Positions 17,857-27,478 are shown, counted from the first letter of the stretch. The stretch is DNA of 64,000 bases from Burkholderia cepacia (GCF_029962485.1 NZ_CP073637.1:186001-250000), one strand, 5' to 3'. Notes: generated by a model from the letters alone, not told the origin. Made by a program: numbers and translations.

Positions 17857-19092
17857 TTGAGCATTCATCGTACATTCAAGCGCTGGCTCTGCGTGCTGGG
17901 CCTCGCGGCCGCGACGGCCGTGCTCGTGACGGCCTGCGGCGGCGGCGACGGCGGCAGCGGCAACAGCAGCAACTCGGGCAACAACGGCAACAGCGGATCC
18001 GACGGCAATAGCGGGAGCACGGCCGTCATCACGGTCGGTGCCGGCGTCGCGAACGTGATCAACATCCCGACCGTCAGCGTGAAGGTCTGCGTGCCGGGCA
18101 CATCGAACTGCCAGGTGGTCAACAACGTGCTGGTCGATACCGCGTCCTACGGGCTGCGGCTCGTCGGCAGCGCCGTGTCGGGCGTGCTGAGCACCCTGCC
18201 GCAGGTGACGAGCGGCGGCGCGCCGGTCGCCGAGTGCGGCAAGTTCGTGTCGAGCTATACGTGGGGGTCGGTGCGCACGGTCGACCTGTCGATCGGCACC
18301 GAGCAGGCGGCCTCGCTGCCCGTGCAGATCATCGGCGACCTCGGTACGACGAATGTGCCGAGCTCGTGCACGAACGGCGGTGCATCGGCCAACTCGGCGG
18401 GCGCGCTCGGCGCGAACGGGATCCTCGGCATCGGGCCGGCGCCGTACGACTGCGGCACGACCTGCGCGACGTCGACGTCGTCGAGCAACAACTACTATGC
18501 GTGCCCGAACGGCGACAACGCGAGTTGCGCGGTGACGCTCGTGCCGCTGGCGCAGCAGGTGGCCAACCCGGTTCATCGTTTCGCGAACAGCGACGGCGTG
18601 AGCGTGCAGATGCCGGCCATCTCGGATAGCGGGCAGGCGAGCGCGACCGGGACGCTGACGTTCGGCCTGCCGAACCTGAGCGGAAAGACGGTGCTGACAT
18701 CGACCACGACGGGCGACGTCAGCGCGACGTTCCAGGGGCGCAACGTAACCGCGTTCTTCGATACGGGTTCGAACGCGTATTTCTTCAACGATTCGACCGG
18801 GGTTTCGAAGACGTGCCCGCGGAACACGGAGTTCTACTGTCCGACGCCCGCGACCAGCTATCCGGCGACGCTGAGCGGCCAGAACGGCGCATCGGGTACC
18901 GTGACGATGCCCGTGTCGAACGCCGATTCGCTGTTCTCGAACTCGTCGACGTTCGCGTTCAACGACATCGCGGGCCCGTTCGGCTCGTCCAGCTGGCTCG
19001 ACATCGGCATGCCGCAGTTCTACGGCAAGACGATCTACTTCGGGATGGACAAGACCGCGAGCGGCGGCGCGCAGCCGTTCGTCGCGTTCTGA
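17857..19092 (+). CDS. DUF3443 lipoprotein with two aspartic-protease-like motifs
   Basis: A 411-residue protein that starts at TTG with a GGGAGAG ribosome site. A lipobox VTAC ends at Cys27, followed by a Gly/Ser/Asn-rich tether to about residue 55. I see VDTAS at Asp94 and FDTGSNAYF at Asp302, about 208 residues apart, and GANGILGIG between them. These match the D-T-(G/A)-S and DGILG(L/I)G motifs of bilobal pepsin-like proteases. Membership in DUF3443 is fairly certain; protease activity is inference. It would sit on a periplasmic membrane face beside the DUF2844 partner. Confidence 0.8.
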   Translation: MSIHRTFKRWLCVLGLAAATAVLVTACGGGDGGSGNSSNSGNNGNSGSDGNSGSTAVITVGAGVANVINIPTVSVKVCVPGTSNCQVVNNVLVDTASYGLRLVGSAVSGVLSTLPQVTSGGAPVAECGKFVSSYTWGSVRTVDLSIGTEQAASLPVQIIGDLGTTNVPSSCTNGGASANSAGALGANGILGIGPAPYDCGTTCATSTSSSNNYYACPNGDNASCAVTLVPLAQQVANPVHRFANSDGVSVQMPAISDSGQASATGTLTFGLPNLSGKTVLTSTTTGDVSATFQGRNVTAFFDTGSNAYFFNDSTGVSKTCPRNTEFYCPTPATSYPATLSGQNGASGTVTMPVSNADSLFSNSSTFAFNDIAGPFGSSSWLDIGMPQFYGKTIYFGMDKTASGGAQPFVAF

Positions 19093-19116
19093 CGCGGCAC
19101 GGCCGCAGGCAGGAAC

Positions 19117-19145
19117 AAGGGGGCGAGCGATCGCCCCCTTTTTTT
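19117..19145 (+). terminator. Rho-independent terminator of the DUF2844/DUF3443 operon
   Basis: A perfect 10-bp stem (aagggggcga with tcgccccctt) with a GCGA loop runs into seven T residues. Confidence 0.93.
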
Positions 19146-19254
19146 ATCCGGCGGCCGGGCGAGCGCGCCAAGCCGGATTCCCGCCATCCGCGGGCGCAGC
19201 GCCTACGATGTAAGACCGGCACCAGTGCCGGCACGACATCGAGGAGACAACGCC

Positions 19255-19752
19255 ATGAGCCCGCGAATCCAGCGCATCACGCCGTTCCTGTGGTTCGACC
19301 GCGACGCCGAGGCGGCGGCCAGCTTCTACGTGTCGGTGTTCGACAACGCGCGCATCGTGCACGTCGCGCGCTACGGCAAGGCCGGCGCGCACGCGTCCGG
19401 CAGCGCGGAGGGCGCGGTGATGACCATCGCGTTCGAGCTTGACGGGCAGGCGTTCGTCGCGCTGAACGGCGGCCCCGTGTTCCAGATCACGCCGGCCGTG
19501 TCGTTCGTCGTCAACTGCCGCGACCAGGACGAGATCGATCATTACTGGGCGCGCCTGGGCGAAGGCGGCGACGAGCGCGCGCAGCAGTGCGGGTGGCTGC
19601 GCGACCGCTTCGGCGTGTCGTGGCAGGTCGTGCCGGTGCAGCTGTCCGAACTGATGGCCGGCGATGCCGCGCGCGCCGAACGCGTGATGGCGCAGGTGAT
19701 GACGATGAAGAAGCTCGATCTCGCCGTGCTGCAACGGGCGGCGGCCGGTTAA
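19255..19752 (+). CDS. VOC superfamily protein (PhnB-like)
   Basis: A 165-residue protein of the glyoxalase/bleomycin-resistance/dioxygenase fold, closest to PhnB-type 3-demethylubiquinone-methyltransferase-like proteins. It begins RITPFLWFDRDAEAAASFYVSVF and has the paired beta-alpha-beta modules, with FALNGG-like and GVSWQVVP segments. GAGGAG lies just ahead of the ATG at 19255. The family includes enzymes and binding proteins, and the substrate cannot be given. Confidence 0.85.
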   Translation: MSPRIQRITPFLWFDRDAEAAASFYVSVFDNARIVHVARYGKAGAHASGSAEGAVMTIAFELDGQAFVALNGGPVFQITPAVSFVVNCRDQDEIDHYWARLGEGGDERAQQCGWLRDRFGVSWQVVPVQLSELMAGDAARAERVMAQVMTMKKLDLAVLQRAAAG

Positions 19753-20050
19753 TCGAACGCCGCACATGCGCTGATTATCGATCGTGCCGAATTTCATTCG
19801 GTTGTAATCAAGTACTGGATTATGGGGGCTGTCGTTTCTGTCAGGTCTTCAAGATTATTAAAATGACGCGACATGCCAATCCGTGGCGCCGCCTTATGCT
19901 GCTGTGGCCTTTTCCGCGCTGTATCGGCGTGCTGCTCAAGCGGGCTGGCGGGCTGGCGCACAAGCGAAAAGAATTGGAATCCGGCGAAATTCAAACATAT
20001 AATTCCGGCGTTGTTTCCGGGGTGCCAATATAAAACAGGAGGGTAATAAG

Positions 20051-20431
20051 ATGGGTTTTTCCGAAGCCGTTCGTACCGTACTCAATAAATACGCGACATT
20101 CGAAGGCCGTGCGCGTCGCGCCGAATACTGGTATTTCACGCTGGTGAGCGTCATTCTTTCGATCGTGGTGCAGATCATCGGCGCGGTCGGCCGCGAAGGG
20201 GGCCTGATCACACTGTTGCTGCTCGGCATCATCTGCCTGGTTTCGCTGGCGCTGATCATTCCGGGCATCGCGGTGAGCGTGCGTCGCCTGCACGATACCG
20301 GCCGCTCGGGCTGGTTCCTGCTGATCGCGCTGATTCCGATCGTCGGCGGCATCCTGCTGCTCGTGTGGATGTGCTCGCGCGGCACCGACGGCCCGAACCG
20401 CTTCGGCGCCGATCCGATCCCGGCGGTCTGA
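20051..20431 (+). CDS. DUF805 family membrane protein
   Basis: A 126-residue inner-membrane protein with an AGGAGGG ribosome site. The family signature is clear: a soluble N-terminal stretch with YATFEGRARRAEYWYF, then hydrophobic helices, then VSVRRLHDTGRSGWFLL and a tail ending in DGPNRFGADP. DUF805 proteins resemble phage-inhibition or stress membrane proteins, but no role is settled. It is a single gene between GC hairpins. Confidence 0.88.
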   Translation: MGFSEAVRTVLNKYATFEGRARRAEYWYFTLVSVILSIVVQIIGAVGREGGLITLLLLGIICLVSLALIIPGIAVSVRRLHDTGRSGWFLLIALIPIVGGILLLVWMCSRGTDGPNRFGADPIPAV

Positions 20432-20751
20432 CCGACGCCTGCCCCGGCGCGCGACGCCGTCGCGCCGGGGCCTGAATGCCCCGCCTTTCCCGCCCGTCGT
20501 TTCTCCGTTTCCCCGCTTCCCGCCGTCGGCATCCTGCCCGCGGCCGGCATCTCGCCAGCGCGCCGATCGGCACGTTTTTCCGCCTTGCCGCGCCTCGCTG
20601 CGCCCCGCGCCGGCCGCGTTCGCGCCGGCTCGCCCGATTCCCCGAAATACCCCCCTTTCCCGGCTTTGCTCGACCGATCGGCGTTTGACGCCTGCATGAA
20701 TAATCGGTGTCACTGGAAAGCGGCATTCCGCCGTACCCGACTGGAGGCCCC
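20432..20751. other. Intergenic region with GC hairpin upstream of flhB
   Basis: An 11-bp GC-only stem (20441-20451 with 20461-20471) follows the DUF805 gene and may end its transcript, though no U-tract follows. The remaining bases are C/T-rich on the plus strand. I see no gene and no clear flagellar promoter. Confidence 0.55.
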
Positions 20752-21951
20752 GTGGCAGACGAGAGCGATCTCGACAAGACCGAAGCCGCCACTCCCAGGC
20801 GCCGCGAGAAGGCGCGCGAGGAGGGGCAGGTCGCGCGTTCGCGCGAACTGGCTTCGTTCGCGCTGCTCGCGGCCGGGTTCTACGGCGCATGGCTGCTCGC
20901 GGGCCCGTCGGGCGCGCATCTGCAGACGATGCTGCGCGGGGCGTTCACGTTCGATCGCGCGACCGCATTCGACACGAACCGGATGCTGTCGGCGGCCGGC
21001 AGCGCGAGCCTCGAGGGGCTCACCGCGCTGCTGCCGATCCTCGCGCTCACCGGCCTCGCCGCGCTGCTCGCGCCGATGGCGCTCGGCGGCTGGCTGATCT
21101 CGCAGAAGACGTTCGAGCTGAAGTTCGAACGCCTGAACCCGATCTCGGGCCTCGGCCGGATCTTCTCGATCCAGGGGCCGATCCAGCTCGGGATGTCGGT
21201 CGCGAAGACGATCGTCGTCGGCGGGATCGGCGGCGTCGCGATCTGGCGCAGCAAGGACGAACTCCTCGGCCTCGCGACGCAGCCGCTCGGCGTCGCGCTC
21301 CCCGACGCGCTGCACCTGGTCGCCGTGTGCTGCGGCACGACGGTCGCCGGGATGCTGGTGGTCGCCGCGCTCGATGTGCCTTACCAAATCTGGCAGTACA
21401 ACAAGAAGTTGCGCATGACGAAGGAAGAAGTGAAGCGCGAGCATCGCGAGAACGAAGGCGATCCGCACGTGAAGGGGCGGATTCGCCAGCAGCAGCGCGC
21501 GATCGCGCGCCGCCGGATGATGGCGGCCGTGCCGAAGGCCGACGTGGTCGTCACGAACCCGACGCACTTCGCCGTCGCGCTGCAATACACGGACGGCGAG
21601 ATGCGTGCGCCGAAGGTCGTCGCGAAGGGCGTGAACCTCGTCGCCGCGCGCATCCGCGAACTCGCGGCCGAACACAACGTGCCGCTGCTCGAAGCGCCGC
21701 CGCTCGCGCGTGCGCTGTATCACAACGTCGAACTTGAGCGCGAGATTCCCGGTTCGCTGTACTCGGCCGTCGCCGAAGTGCTCGCGTGGGTCTACCAGCT
21801 CAAGCGCTTCCGTTCGGAAGGCGGTGCGTTCCCGGCAGTGCCGGTCGATCTCGACGTGCCGGTCGAACTCGACAAGGGCGCGTCGGTACCCGCCGACGAC
21901 GAACGCGAAGAAGCCGAAGACACACTGGGCAAGCAAGGAGCTTCCGCATGA
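20752..21951 (+). CDS. flhB: Flagellar biosynthesis protein FlhB
   Basis: A 399-residue export-gate protein. The N-terminal half has four membrane segments. The cytoplasmic domain has the self-cleavage site NPTH at residues 269-272, which switches substrate class from rod/hook to filament. GTG at 20752 follows a GGAGG ribosome site; the 15 upstream in-frame codons are not typical. The C-terminal tail beyond about residue 355 is acidic and variable. Its stop overlaps the flhA start (ATGA). Confidence 0.95.
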   Translation: MADESDLDKTEAATPRRREKAREEGQVARSRELASFALLAAGFYGAWLLAGPSGAHLQTMLRGAFTFDRATAFDTNRMLSAAGSASLEGLTALLPILALTGLAALLAPMALGGWLISQKTFELKFERLNPISGLGRIFSIQGPIQLGMSVAKTIVVGGIGGVAIWRSKDELLGLATQPLGVALPDALHLVAVCCGTTVAGMLVVAALDVPYQIWQYNKKLRMTKEEVKREHRENEGDPHVKGRIRQQQRAIARRRMMAAVPKADVVVTNPTHFAVALQYTDGEMRAPKVVAKGVNLVAARIRELAAEHNVPLLEAPPLARALYHNVELEREIPGSLYSAVAEVLAWVYQLKRFRSEGGAFPAVPVDLDVPVELDKGASVPADDEREEAEDTLGKQGASA

Positions 21952-24047
21952 GCACCCCGACCGGCCTGCTCGGGAAGCGCCCGAACCCGTTCGCGGGCAC
22001 CAACCTGCGCGCGCTCGCGGGCCCGATCCTCATCTGCATGATCCTGGGGATGATGATCCTGCCGCTGCCGCCGCTGCTGCTGGATCTGCTGTTCACGTTC
22101 AACATCGCGCTGTCGGTGATGGTGCTGCTCGTCAGCATGTACACGATGAAGCCGCTCGACTTCGCGGCGTTCCCGAGCGTGCTGCTGTTCTCGACGCTCT
22201 TGCGCCTGTCGCTGAACGTCGCGTCGACGCGCGTCGTGCTGCTCGAAGGCCACACCGGGCCGGACGCGGCCGGCCAGGTGATCGAGGCATTCGGCCACTT
22301 CCTCGTCGGCGGCAACTTCGCGGTCGGCATCGTTGTGTTCGTGATCCTGATGATCATCAACTTCATGGTGATCACGAAGGGCGCGGGGCGGATCGCCGAA
22401 GTGTCCGCGCGCTTCACGCTCGACGCGATGCCCGGCAAGCAGATGGCGATCGACGCCGACCTGAACGCGGGCCTCATCAACGAGGATCAGGCCCGCAAGC
22501 GCCGCCTGGCCGTGTCGCAGGAAGCCGAGTTCTACGGGTCGATGGACGGCGCGTCGAAATTCGTGCGCGGCGATGCGATCGCCGGCCTGATCATCATGGC
22601 GATCAACGTGATCGGCGGGCTGATCGTCGGGATGGTCCAGCACGACATGTCGTTCGCCGCGGCCGGCACGAACTACACGCTGCTGACGATCGGCGACGGC
22701 CTCGTCGCGCAGATCCCGTCGCTCGTGATCTCGACCGCGGCCGGCGTGATCGTGTCGCGCGTCGCGACCGACGAGGACATCGGCACGCAGATCACCGGCC
22801 AGCTGTTCACGAACCCGCGCGTGCTGACGATCACCGGCGTGATCATCGTGGTCATGGGGCTGATCCCCGGCATGCCGCACTTCGCGTTCCTCGGGCTCGG
22901 CGGCGGCGCGATCTGGCTGGCCCGCACGCAGACCAAGCGCGCGGCGGCCCGCAAGGCGGCCGGCGACGTGACCGACATCGCGCCGCCCGCGGTGCTGCCG
23001 ACCGACAGCCACGAGGCGACCTGGGACGATGTGCAGCTGATCGACCCGCTCGGCCTCGAAGTCGGCTACCGGCTGATCCCGCTCGTCGACAAGGGCAGCG
23101 ACGGCGAGCTGCTCAAGCGCATCAAGAGCATCCGCAAGAAATTCGCGCAGGAAATCGGCTTCCTGCCGCCGGTGATCCATATCCGCGACAACCTCGAACT
23201 GCGGCCGAACGCGTACCGGATCGCGCTGAAAGGCGTCGAGATCGGCGTCGGCGAAGTGTTCCCGGGCCAGTGGCTCGCGATCAACCCGGGCCAGGTGACG
23301 GCCGCGCTGCCGGGGGCAGTCACGCAGGATCCCGCGTTCGGCCTGCCGGCCGTGTGGATCGACGTCGCGCTGCGCGAGCAGGCGCAGGTGTACGGCTACA
23401 CGGTGGTCGACGCGAGCACGGTCGTCGCGACGCACCTGAACCATCTCGTCGTCCAGCACGCGGCCGAACTGCTCGGCCGCCAGGAAGTGCAGGCGCTCAT
23501 CGAGCGCACCGGCAAGGACGCGCCGTCGCTCGTCGAGGACCTCGTGCCGAAGACGATCTCGCTGACGACGCTGCAGAAAGTGCTGCAGAACCTGCTCGAG
23601 GAAGGCGTGCCGATCCGCGACATGCGCACGATCCTCGAAGCCGTGTCCGAACACGCTGGCCGTGGCGACGCGTACGAGATCACCGCCGCGGTGCGGCTCT
23701 CGCTCGGCCGCGCGATCACGCAGCAGTGGTATCCGGGCGCCGGCGAAATGCAGGTGATGGGCCTCGACGCGAATCTCGAGCGCGTGCTGTCGCAGGCGCT
23801 CGCCACCGGCGCGAACCCGGGCCTCGAGCCCGGCCTCGCGCACAACCTTCTGACCGGCACGCAGCAAGCGATGCTGCGTCAACAGAATCTCGGGCTGCCG
23901 CCCGTGCTGCTCGTGCAGCACGCGCTGCGCGCGATGCTCGCGCGTTTCCTGCGCCGCAGCCTGCCGCAATTGAAAGTGCTGTCGTATGCCGAAGTGCCGG
24001 ACACACGCACGATCAAAGTCGTTAACGTCATCGGGGGTTCCGCTTGA
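21948..24047 (+). CDS. flhA: Flagellar biosynthesis protein FlhA
   Basis: A 699-residue major component of the flagellar type III export gate. The first half has eight membrane segments and the family block PLDFAAFPSVLLFSTLLRLSLN, cut by the loop SARFTLDAMPGKQMAID. The second half is the cytoplasmic nonamer-ring domain that docks chaperone-substrate pairs. The length is normal. The stop codon overlaps the flhF start (TTGA). Confidence 0.96.
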   Translation: MSTPTGLLGKRPNPFAGTNLRALAGPILICMILGMMILPLPPLLLDLLFTFNIALSVMVLLVSMYTMKPLDFAAFPSVLLFSTLLRLSLNVASTRVVLLEGHTGPDAAGQVIEAFGHFLVGGNFAVGIVVFVILMIINFMVITKGAGRIAEVSARFTLDAMPGKQMAIDADLNAGLINEDQARKRRLAVSQEAEFYGSMDGASKFVRGDAIAGLIIMAINVIGGLIVGMVQHDMSFAAAGTNYTLLTIGDGLVAQIPSLVISTAAGVIVSRVATDEDIGTQITGQLFTNPRVLTITGVIIVVMGLIPGMPHFAFLGLGGGAIWLARTQTKRAAARKAAGDVTDIAPPAVLPTDSHEATWDDVQLIDPLGLEVGYRLIPLVDKGSDGELLKRIKSIRKKFAQEIGFLPPVIHIRDNLELRPNAYRIALKGVEIGVGEVFPGQWLAINPGQVTAALPGAVTQDPAFGLPAVWIDVALREQAQVYGYTVVDASTVVATHLNHLVVQHAAELLGRQEVQALIERTGKDAPSLVEDLVPKTISLTTLQKVLQNLLEEGVPIRDMRTILEAVSEHAGRGDAYEITAAVRLSLGRAITQQWYPGAGEMQVMGLDANLERVLSQALATGANPGLEPGLAHNLLTGTQQAMLRQQNLGLPPVLLVQHALRAMLARFLRRSLPQLKVLSYAEVPDTRTIKVVNVIGGSA

Positions 24048-25819
24048 ACATTCGCAAATTCACCGGCGCAACGAGCCGCGACGCACTTCGTCTCGTGCGC
24101 GAGGCGCTCGGCGCCGACGCGGTCGTGCTGTCGAACCGCACGCTCGATGACGGCAGCGTCGAAATCGTTGCACTCGCCGATTCGGACCTGGCCGCGGTGA
24201 CGCCGCCGGCCGCCCGCCCGCGCCTCGCCACGCCGCGCCTGCCGGAATCCGTGCCGGCCGCCGCGATGTCCGGCATCGTGTCGCGCCCCGGCGCCGCACC
24301 GGCTCGCCCGGCCGTCAATCCCTACGCTGCCGGCGAAGGCGGGCTGCCGGACGTGTTCTCGTCCGTGTTCGGCGCGAGCGCCGATGCGGACGAGGCGAGC
24401 GCGCATGCGTCGGCGATCGACGCGGACACGCTGGCCGGCACACCGGCGGTTGCGGGCTCGCCGGCGAGCGCCGCATCCGCTGCCGGTATGCCCACTGCCG
24501 ATACGCCGGCCGCCGGCGCATCCGAACCCGCACCGTGGCTGGTCGAGCACGCGAAGCGCCTGACGCAGCAGCGCGACGCGCTGATCGCACGCGCGCAGGC
24601 GCCGGCCGCGCCGCCCGCGAGCGCGCCCGCGCCGCAGGCCGCCGCGCGCGCGACGCCGCCCGACTGGGCGCGCGACATCGTGCGCGACGCCGAGCGCCGG
24701 ATGCCGGCCGCCGCCACCCGCGCGCCCGATACGAGCGCCGCGCACGCGGCGAAGACGGCCGAGCGCACGCGCCTGCCCGCCGACGCGGCCGCCGCGGTGG
24801 CCGATGCGGTGAAGTCGCGCATCGAGCGGATCGTCAACGACACGGTGATGCAGGAACTCGGCGAATTGCGCGGCATGCTGGAAGAGCAGTTCGACAGCCT
24901 GAAGTGGCACGATCGCCAGCGTCGCAGCGCCGTGCACGGCGCGCTGACAAAGCACCTGTTCGCGGCCGGTTTCTCCGCGCAGCTCGTGCGGATGCTGGTC
25001 GACAACCTGCCGTCCGGCGACGGCGCGCAGACCTTCGAACAGGCTGCCGAATGGGCGCAGTCGGTGCTCGCGTCGAACCTGCCGGTGCTCGACAGCGAGG
25101 ATGCGCTGATGGAGCGCGGCGGCGTGTTCGCGCTGATGGGGCCGACGGGCGTCGGCAAGACGACCACCACCGCGAAGCTGGCCGCGCGTTGCGTGATGCG
25201 CTTCGGCGCGAGCAAGGTCGCGTTGCTGACCACCGACAGCTACCGGATCGGCGGCCACGAGCAGCTGCGCATCTTCGGCAAGATCCTCGGCGTGCCGGTG
25301 CACGCGGTGAAGGATGCGGGCGATCTCGCGCTCGCACTGTCCGAGCTGCGCAACAAGCACATCGTGCTGATCGACACGATCGGCATGAGCCAGCGCGACC
25401 GCGCGGTGTCCGACCAGATCGCGATGCTGCATGGCGCGAACGCGCCGGTGCAGCGCCTGCTGCTGCTCAACGCGACGAGCCATGGCGACACGCTCAACGA
25501 AGTCGTGCAGGCGTACCGCAGCGCGGGCGAACATCCGGACCTAGCCGGCTGCATCCTCACGAAGCTCGACGAAGCGACCCACCTCGGCGGCGTGCTCGAC
25601 ACGGTGATCCGCTACAAGCTGCCGGTCCACTACGTGTCGACCGGCCAGAAGGTGCCGGAGAACCTGTACGTCGCCTCGACCAAATTCCTGCTGAAGAGCG
25701 CGTTCTGCGTGCCGCGCGACGGTTCTCCCTTCGTGCCGCAAGACGAGGACATGCCGACGCTGCTTTCCGCACTGACCGCACGTTCCACTGCCGAGCTGCA
25801 CGAGGTGCGATTTGGATAA
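24044..25819 (+). CDS. flhF: Flagellar SRP-type GTPase FlhF
   Basis: A 591-residue protein that sets flagellar position and number. A conserved N-terminal stretch (MNIRKFTGATSRDALRLVREALG) binds regulators. A long Ala/Pro-rich linker follows (about 60-250), and then the SRP NG domain, with P-loop GPTGVGKTTTTAK near residue 366, DTIGMSQRD and TKLDEATHLG. It starts at TTG, overlaps flhA, and is overlapped by flhG by 8 bases. The linker is longer than in E. coli-distant relatives. Confidence 0.93.
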   Translation: MNIRKFTGATSRDALRLVREALGADAVVLSNRTLDDGSVEIVALADSDLAAVTPPAARPRLATPRLPESVPAAAMSGIVSRPGAAPARPAVNPYAAGEGGLPDVFSSVFGASADADEASAHASAIDADTLAGTPAVAGSPASAASAAGMPTADTPAAGASEPAPWLVEHAKRLTQQRDALIARAQAPAAPPASAPAPQAAARATPPDWARDIVRDAERRMPAAATRAPDTSAAHAAKTAERTRLPADAAAAVADAVKSRIERIVNDTVMQELGELRGMLEEQFDSLKWHDRQRRSAVHGALTKHLFAAGFSAQLVRMLVDNLPSGDGAQTFEQAAEWAQSVLASNLPVLDSEDALMERGGVFALMGPTGVGKTTTTAKLAARCVMRFGASKVALLTTDSYRIGGHEQLRIFGKILGVPVHAVKDAGDLALALSELRNKHIVLIDTIGMSQRDRAVSDQIAMLHGANAPVQRLLLLNATSHGDTLNEVVQAYRSAGEHPDLAGCILTKLDEATHLGGVLDTVIRYKLPVHYVSTGQKVPENLYVASTKFLLKSAFCVPRDGSPFVPQDEDMPTLLSALTARSTAELHEVRFG

Positions 25820-26630
25820 ACGGATCATCGACCAGGCCGAAGGGCTGCGGCGCCTGCTGGCCGGGCGCGCGTCGCGCATCGTCGCGGTGACGGGCGGGCC
25901 GACGGGTGTCGGCTGCACGTCAACCATCGTGAACCTGGCTACGGCGCTCGCGTCGCTCGGCAAGGACGTGCTCGTCGTCGACGAGCGCGCCGACGTGCAT
26001 TCGGCCAGCGCGACCCTGGCGGGCGCATGGCTGCGCGACGGCGAACGCACGCGGGTGGCCGCCGGCTTCGGCCTGTGCGCGGCGGCGCGGCTCGCGCGCG
26101 CCGGCTACAGCGACGCGCAACTGAGCGATTTCATCGACGGGCCGGCCGACATCGTGCTGGTCGACACGCAACTCGGCGCCGACGGTTCGTTCTCGGCGCT
26201 CGCACGCGAAGCGCACGACGTGCTGGTCGTCACGCGGGTTGCCGCGCAGGCGATCACCGAGGCGTACGCGTGCATGAAGCGGCTGCATTTCGCCCACGCG
26301 TTCGCGCAGTTCCGCGTGCTGACCAATCACGTCGGCAGCCACGCGGACGCGAAGACGGCCTTCGACAACCTCGCGGGCGTCGCGAGCCGCTACCTGACCG
26401 TGTCGATCGCCGACGCGGGCTGCGTGAGCGCCGATCCGCTCGTCGAGCATGCGCGCGAACTGATGCATGCGGTGGTCGACGCGTTCCCGTCGTCGGCGGC
26501 CGCGCGCGATTACCGGCAGATTGCCGCCGACCTGCTGTACTGGCCGATGCGCCCGCGTTCGGGCGCGGGGCGCGCGGTCCACGCGGGCGGCAAGCCGTCG
26601 TATGAGGCGGGCGCGGCACACGCCGCGTGA
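25812..26630 (+). CDS. flhG: FlhG/FleN-like MinD-family ATPase with altered P-loop
   Basis: A 272-residue MinD-like protein downstream of flhF, where FlhG (FleN) normally limits flagellar number. The usual deviant Walker A GGKGGVGKT reads GGPTGVGCT here (residues 28-36), so both the signature lysine and the P-loop lysine are missing. The usual DAD after strand 2 reads DER. The remaining fold (VNLATALASLG, IVLVDTQLG) is preserved. Translation starts at TTG within flhF. ATP binding may be lost or changed, and a regulator role through FlhF is more likely than ATPase cycling. Confidence 0.85.
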   Translation: MDKRIIDQAEGLRRLLAGRASRIVAVTGGPTGVGCTSTIVNLATALASLGKDVLVVDERADVHSASATLAGAWLRDGERTRVAAGFGLCAAARLARAGYSDAQLSDFIDGPADIVLVDTQLGADGSFSALAREAHDVLVVTRVAAQAITEAYACMKRLHFAHAFAQFRVLTNHVGSHADAKTAFDNLAGVASRYLTVSIADAGCVSADPLVEHARELMHAVVDAFPSSAAARDYRQIAADLLYWPMRPRSGAGRAVHAGGKPSYEAGAAHAA

Positions 26631-26652
26631 GCGCCACCGGAAGGAGAGAGCC

Positions 26653-27387
26653 ATGATGTACAACGCTCAAGGAAAGATGTCCCAGGCCGACGTGCTCGCG
26701 CAATATGCGCCGCTCGTGCGCCGCCTCGGGCTGCAGCTCGTCGCGAAGATGCCGGCGAGCGTCGACCTCGACGACCTGATCCAGGCCGGCATGATCGGCC
26801 TGATGGACGCGGCCGGCCGCTACAAGGAAGACCAGGGCGCGCAGTTCGAGACCTACGCGACGCAGCGCATCCGCGGCGCGATGCTCGACGAGCTGCGCAG
26901 CAACGACTGGCTGCCGCGCAGCCTGCGCAAGACGTCGCGCGAGGTCGAGCACGCGGTGCACCAGGTCGAGCAGCATCTCGGCCGCTCGGCGAGCGAGACC
27001 GAGATCGCGGAGCACCTGAAGATGCCGCTCGACGAATACCAGGGGATGCTGCAGGACCTGCACGGCAGCCAGCTCATCTACTACGAGGATTTCGACCGCG
27101 CGGCCGACGACGAGCCGTTTCTCGACCGCTATCGCGTCGATCACGCCGATCCGCTGTCGTCGCTGCTCGACGAGCATCTGCGCGAGGCGCTCGTCGAGGC
27201 GATCGAGCGGCTGCCGGAGCGGGAGAAGCTGCTGATGTCGCTGTACTACGAACGGGGTCTGAATCTGCGCGAGATCGGCGCGGTGCTCGAGGTGAGCGAG
27301 TCGCGCGTGTGCCAGCTGCACAGCCAGGCCGTCGCGCGCCTGCGCGCGCGGCTGCGCGAGCAGGCCTGGGTCGGCGCGGAGTCCTGA
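26653..27387 (+). CDS. fliA: RNA polymerase sigma factor FliA (sigma-28)
   Basis: A 244-residue flagellar sigma factor. Region 2 has YAPLVRRLGLQLVAKMPASVDLDDLIQAGMIGLMDA, and regions 3 and 4 follow, with ESRVCQLHSQAVARLRARL in the region 4 helix-turn-helix. It directs late flagellar and chemotaxis promoters such as the one found ahead of motA. A GGAGAG ribosome site precedes two adjacent ATG codons, of which the first is used. It ends the flhBAFG-fliA group. Confidence 0.95.
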   Translation: MMYNAQGKMSQADVLAQYAPLVRRLGLQLVAKMPASVDLDDLIQAGMIGLMDAAGRYKEDQGAQFETYATQRIRGAMLDELRSNDWLPRSLRKTSREVEHAVHQVEQHLGRSASETEIAEHLKMPLDEYQGMLQDLHGSQLIYYEDFDRAADDEPFLDRYRVDHADPLSSLLDEHLREALVEAIERLPEREKLLMSLYYERGLNLREIGAVLEVSESRVCQLHSQAVARLRARLREQAWVGAES

Positions 27388-27460
27388 CCCTTTCAGGGCG
27401 GCCATGCGCGCCGACGCCGCGCGCTTGTGCCGTGCTCGCGCATTTCGCGCGCCGATTTGC

Positions 27461-27466
27461 TACAAT
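27461..27466 (+). promoter_or_regulatory. -10 element of the ahcY riboswitch transcript
   Basis: TACAAT at 27461-27466 lies about 13 bases ahead of the riboswitch start. No good -35 is seen at the usual distance. Confidence 0.5.
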
Positions 27467-27478
27467 CCCCTCCGTTTT

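Noticed and set aside
21792..23969. A 725-codon minus-strand frame and a long second plus-strand frame over flhA
   Set aside because: Both are shadows of flhA, whose own frame has the full family pattern and proper start.
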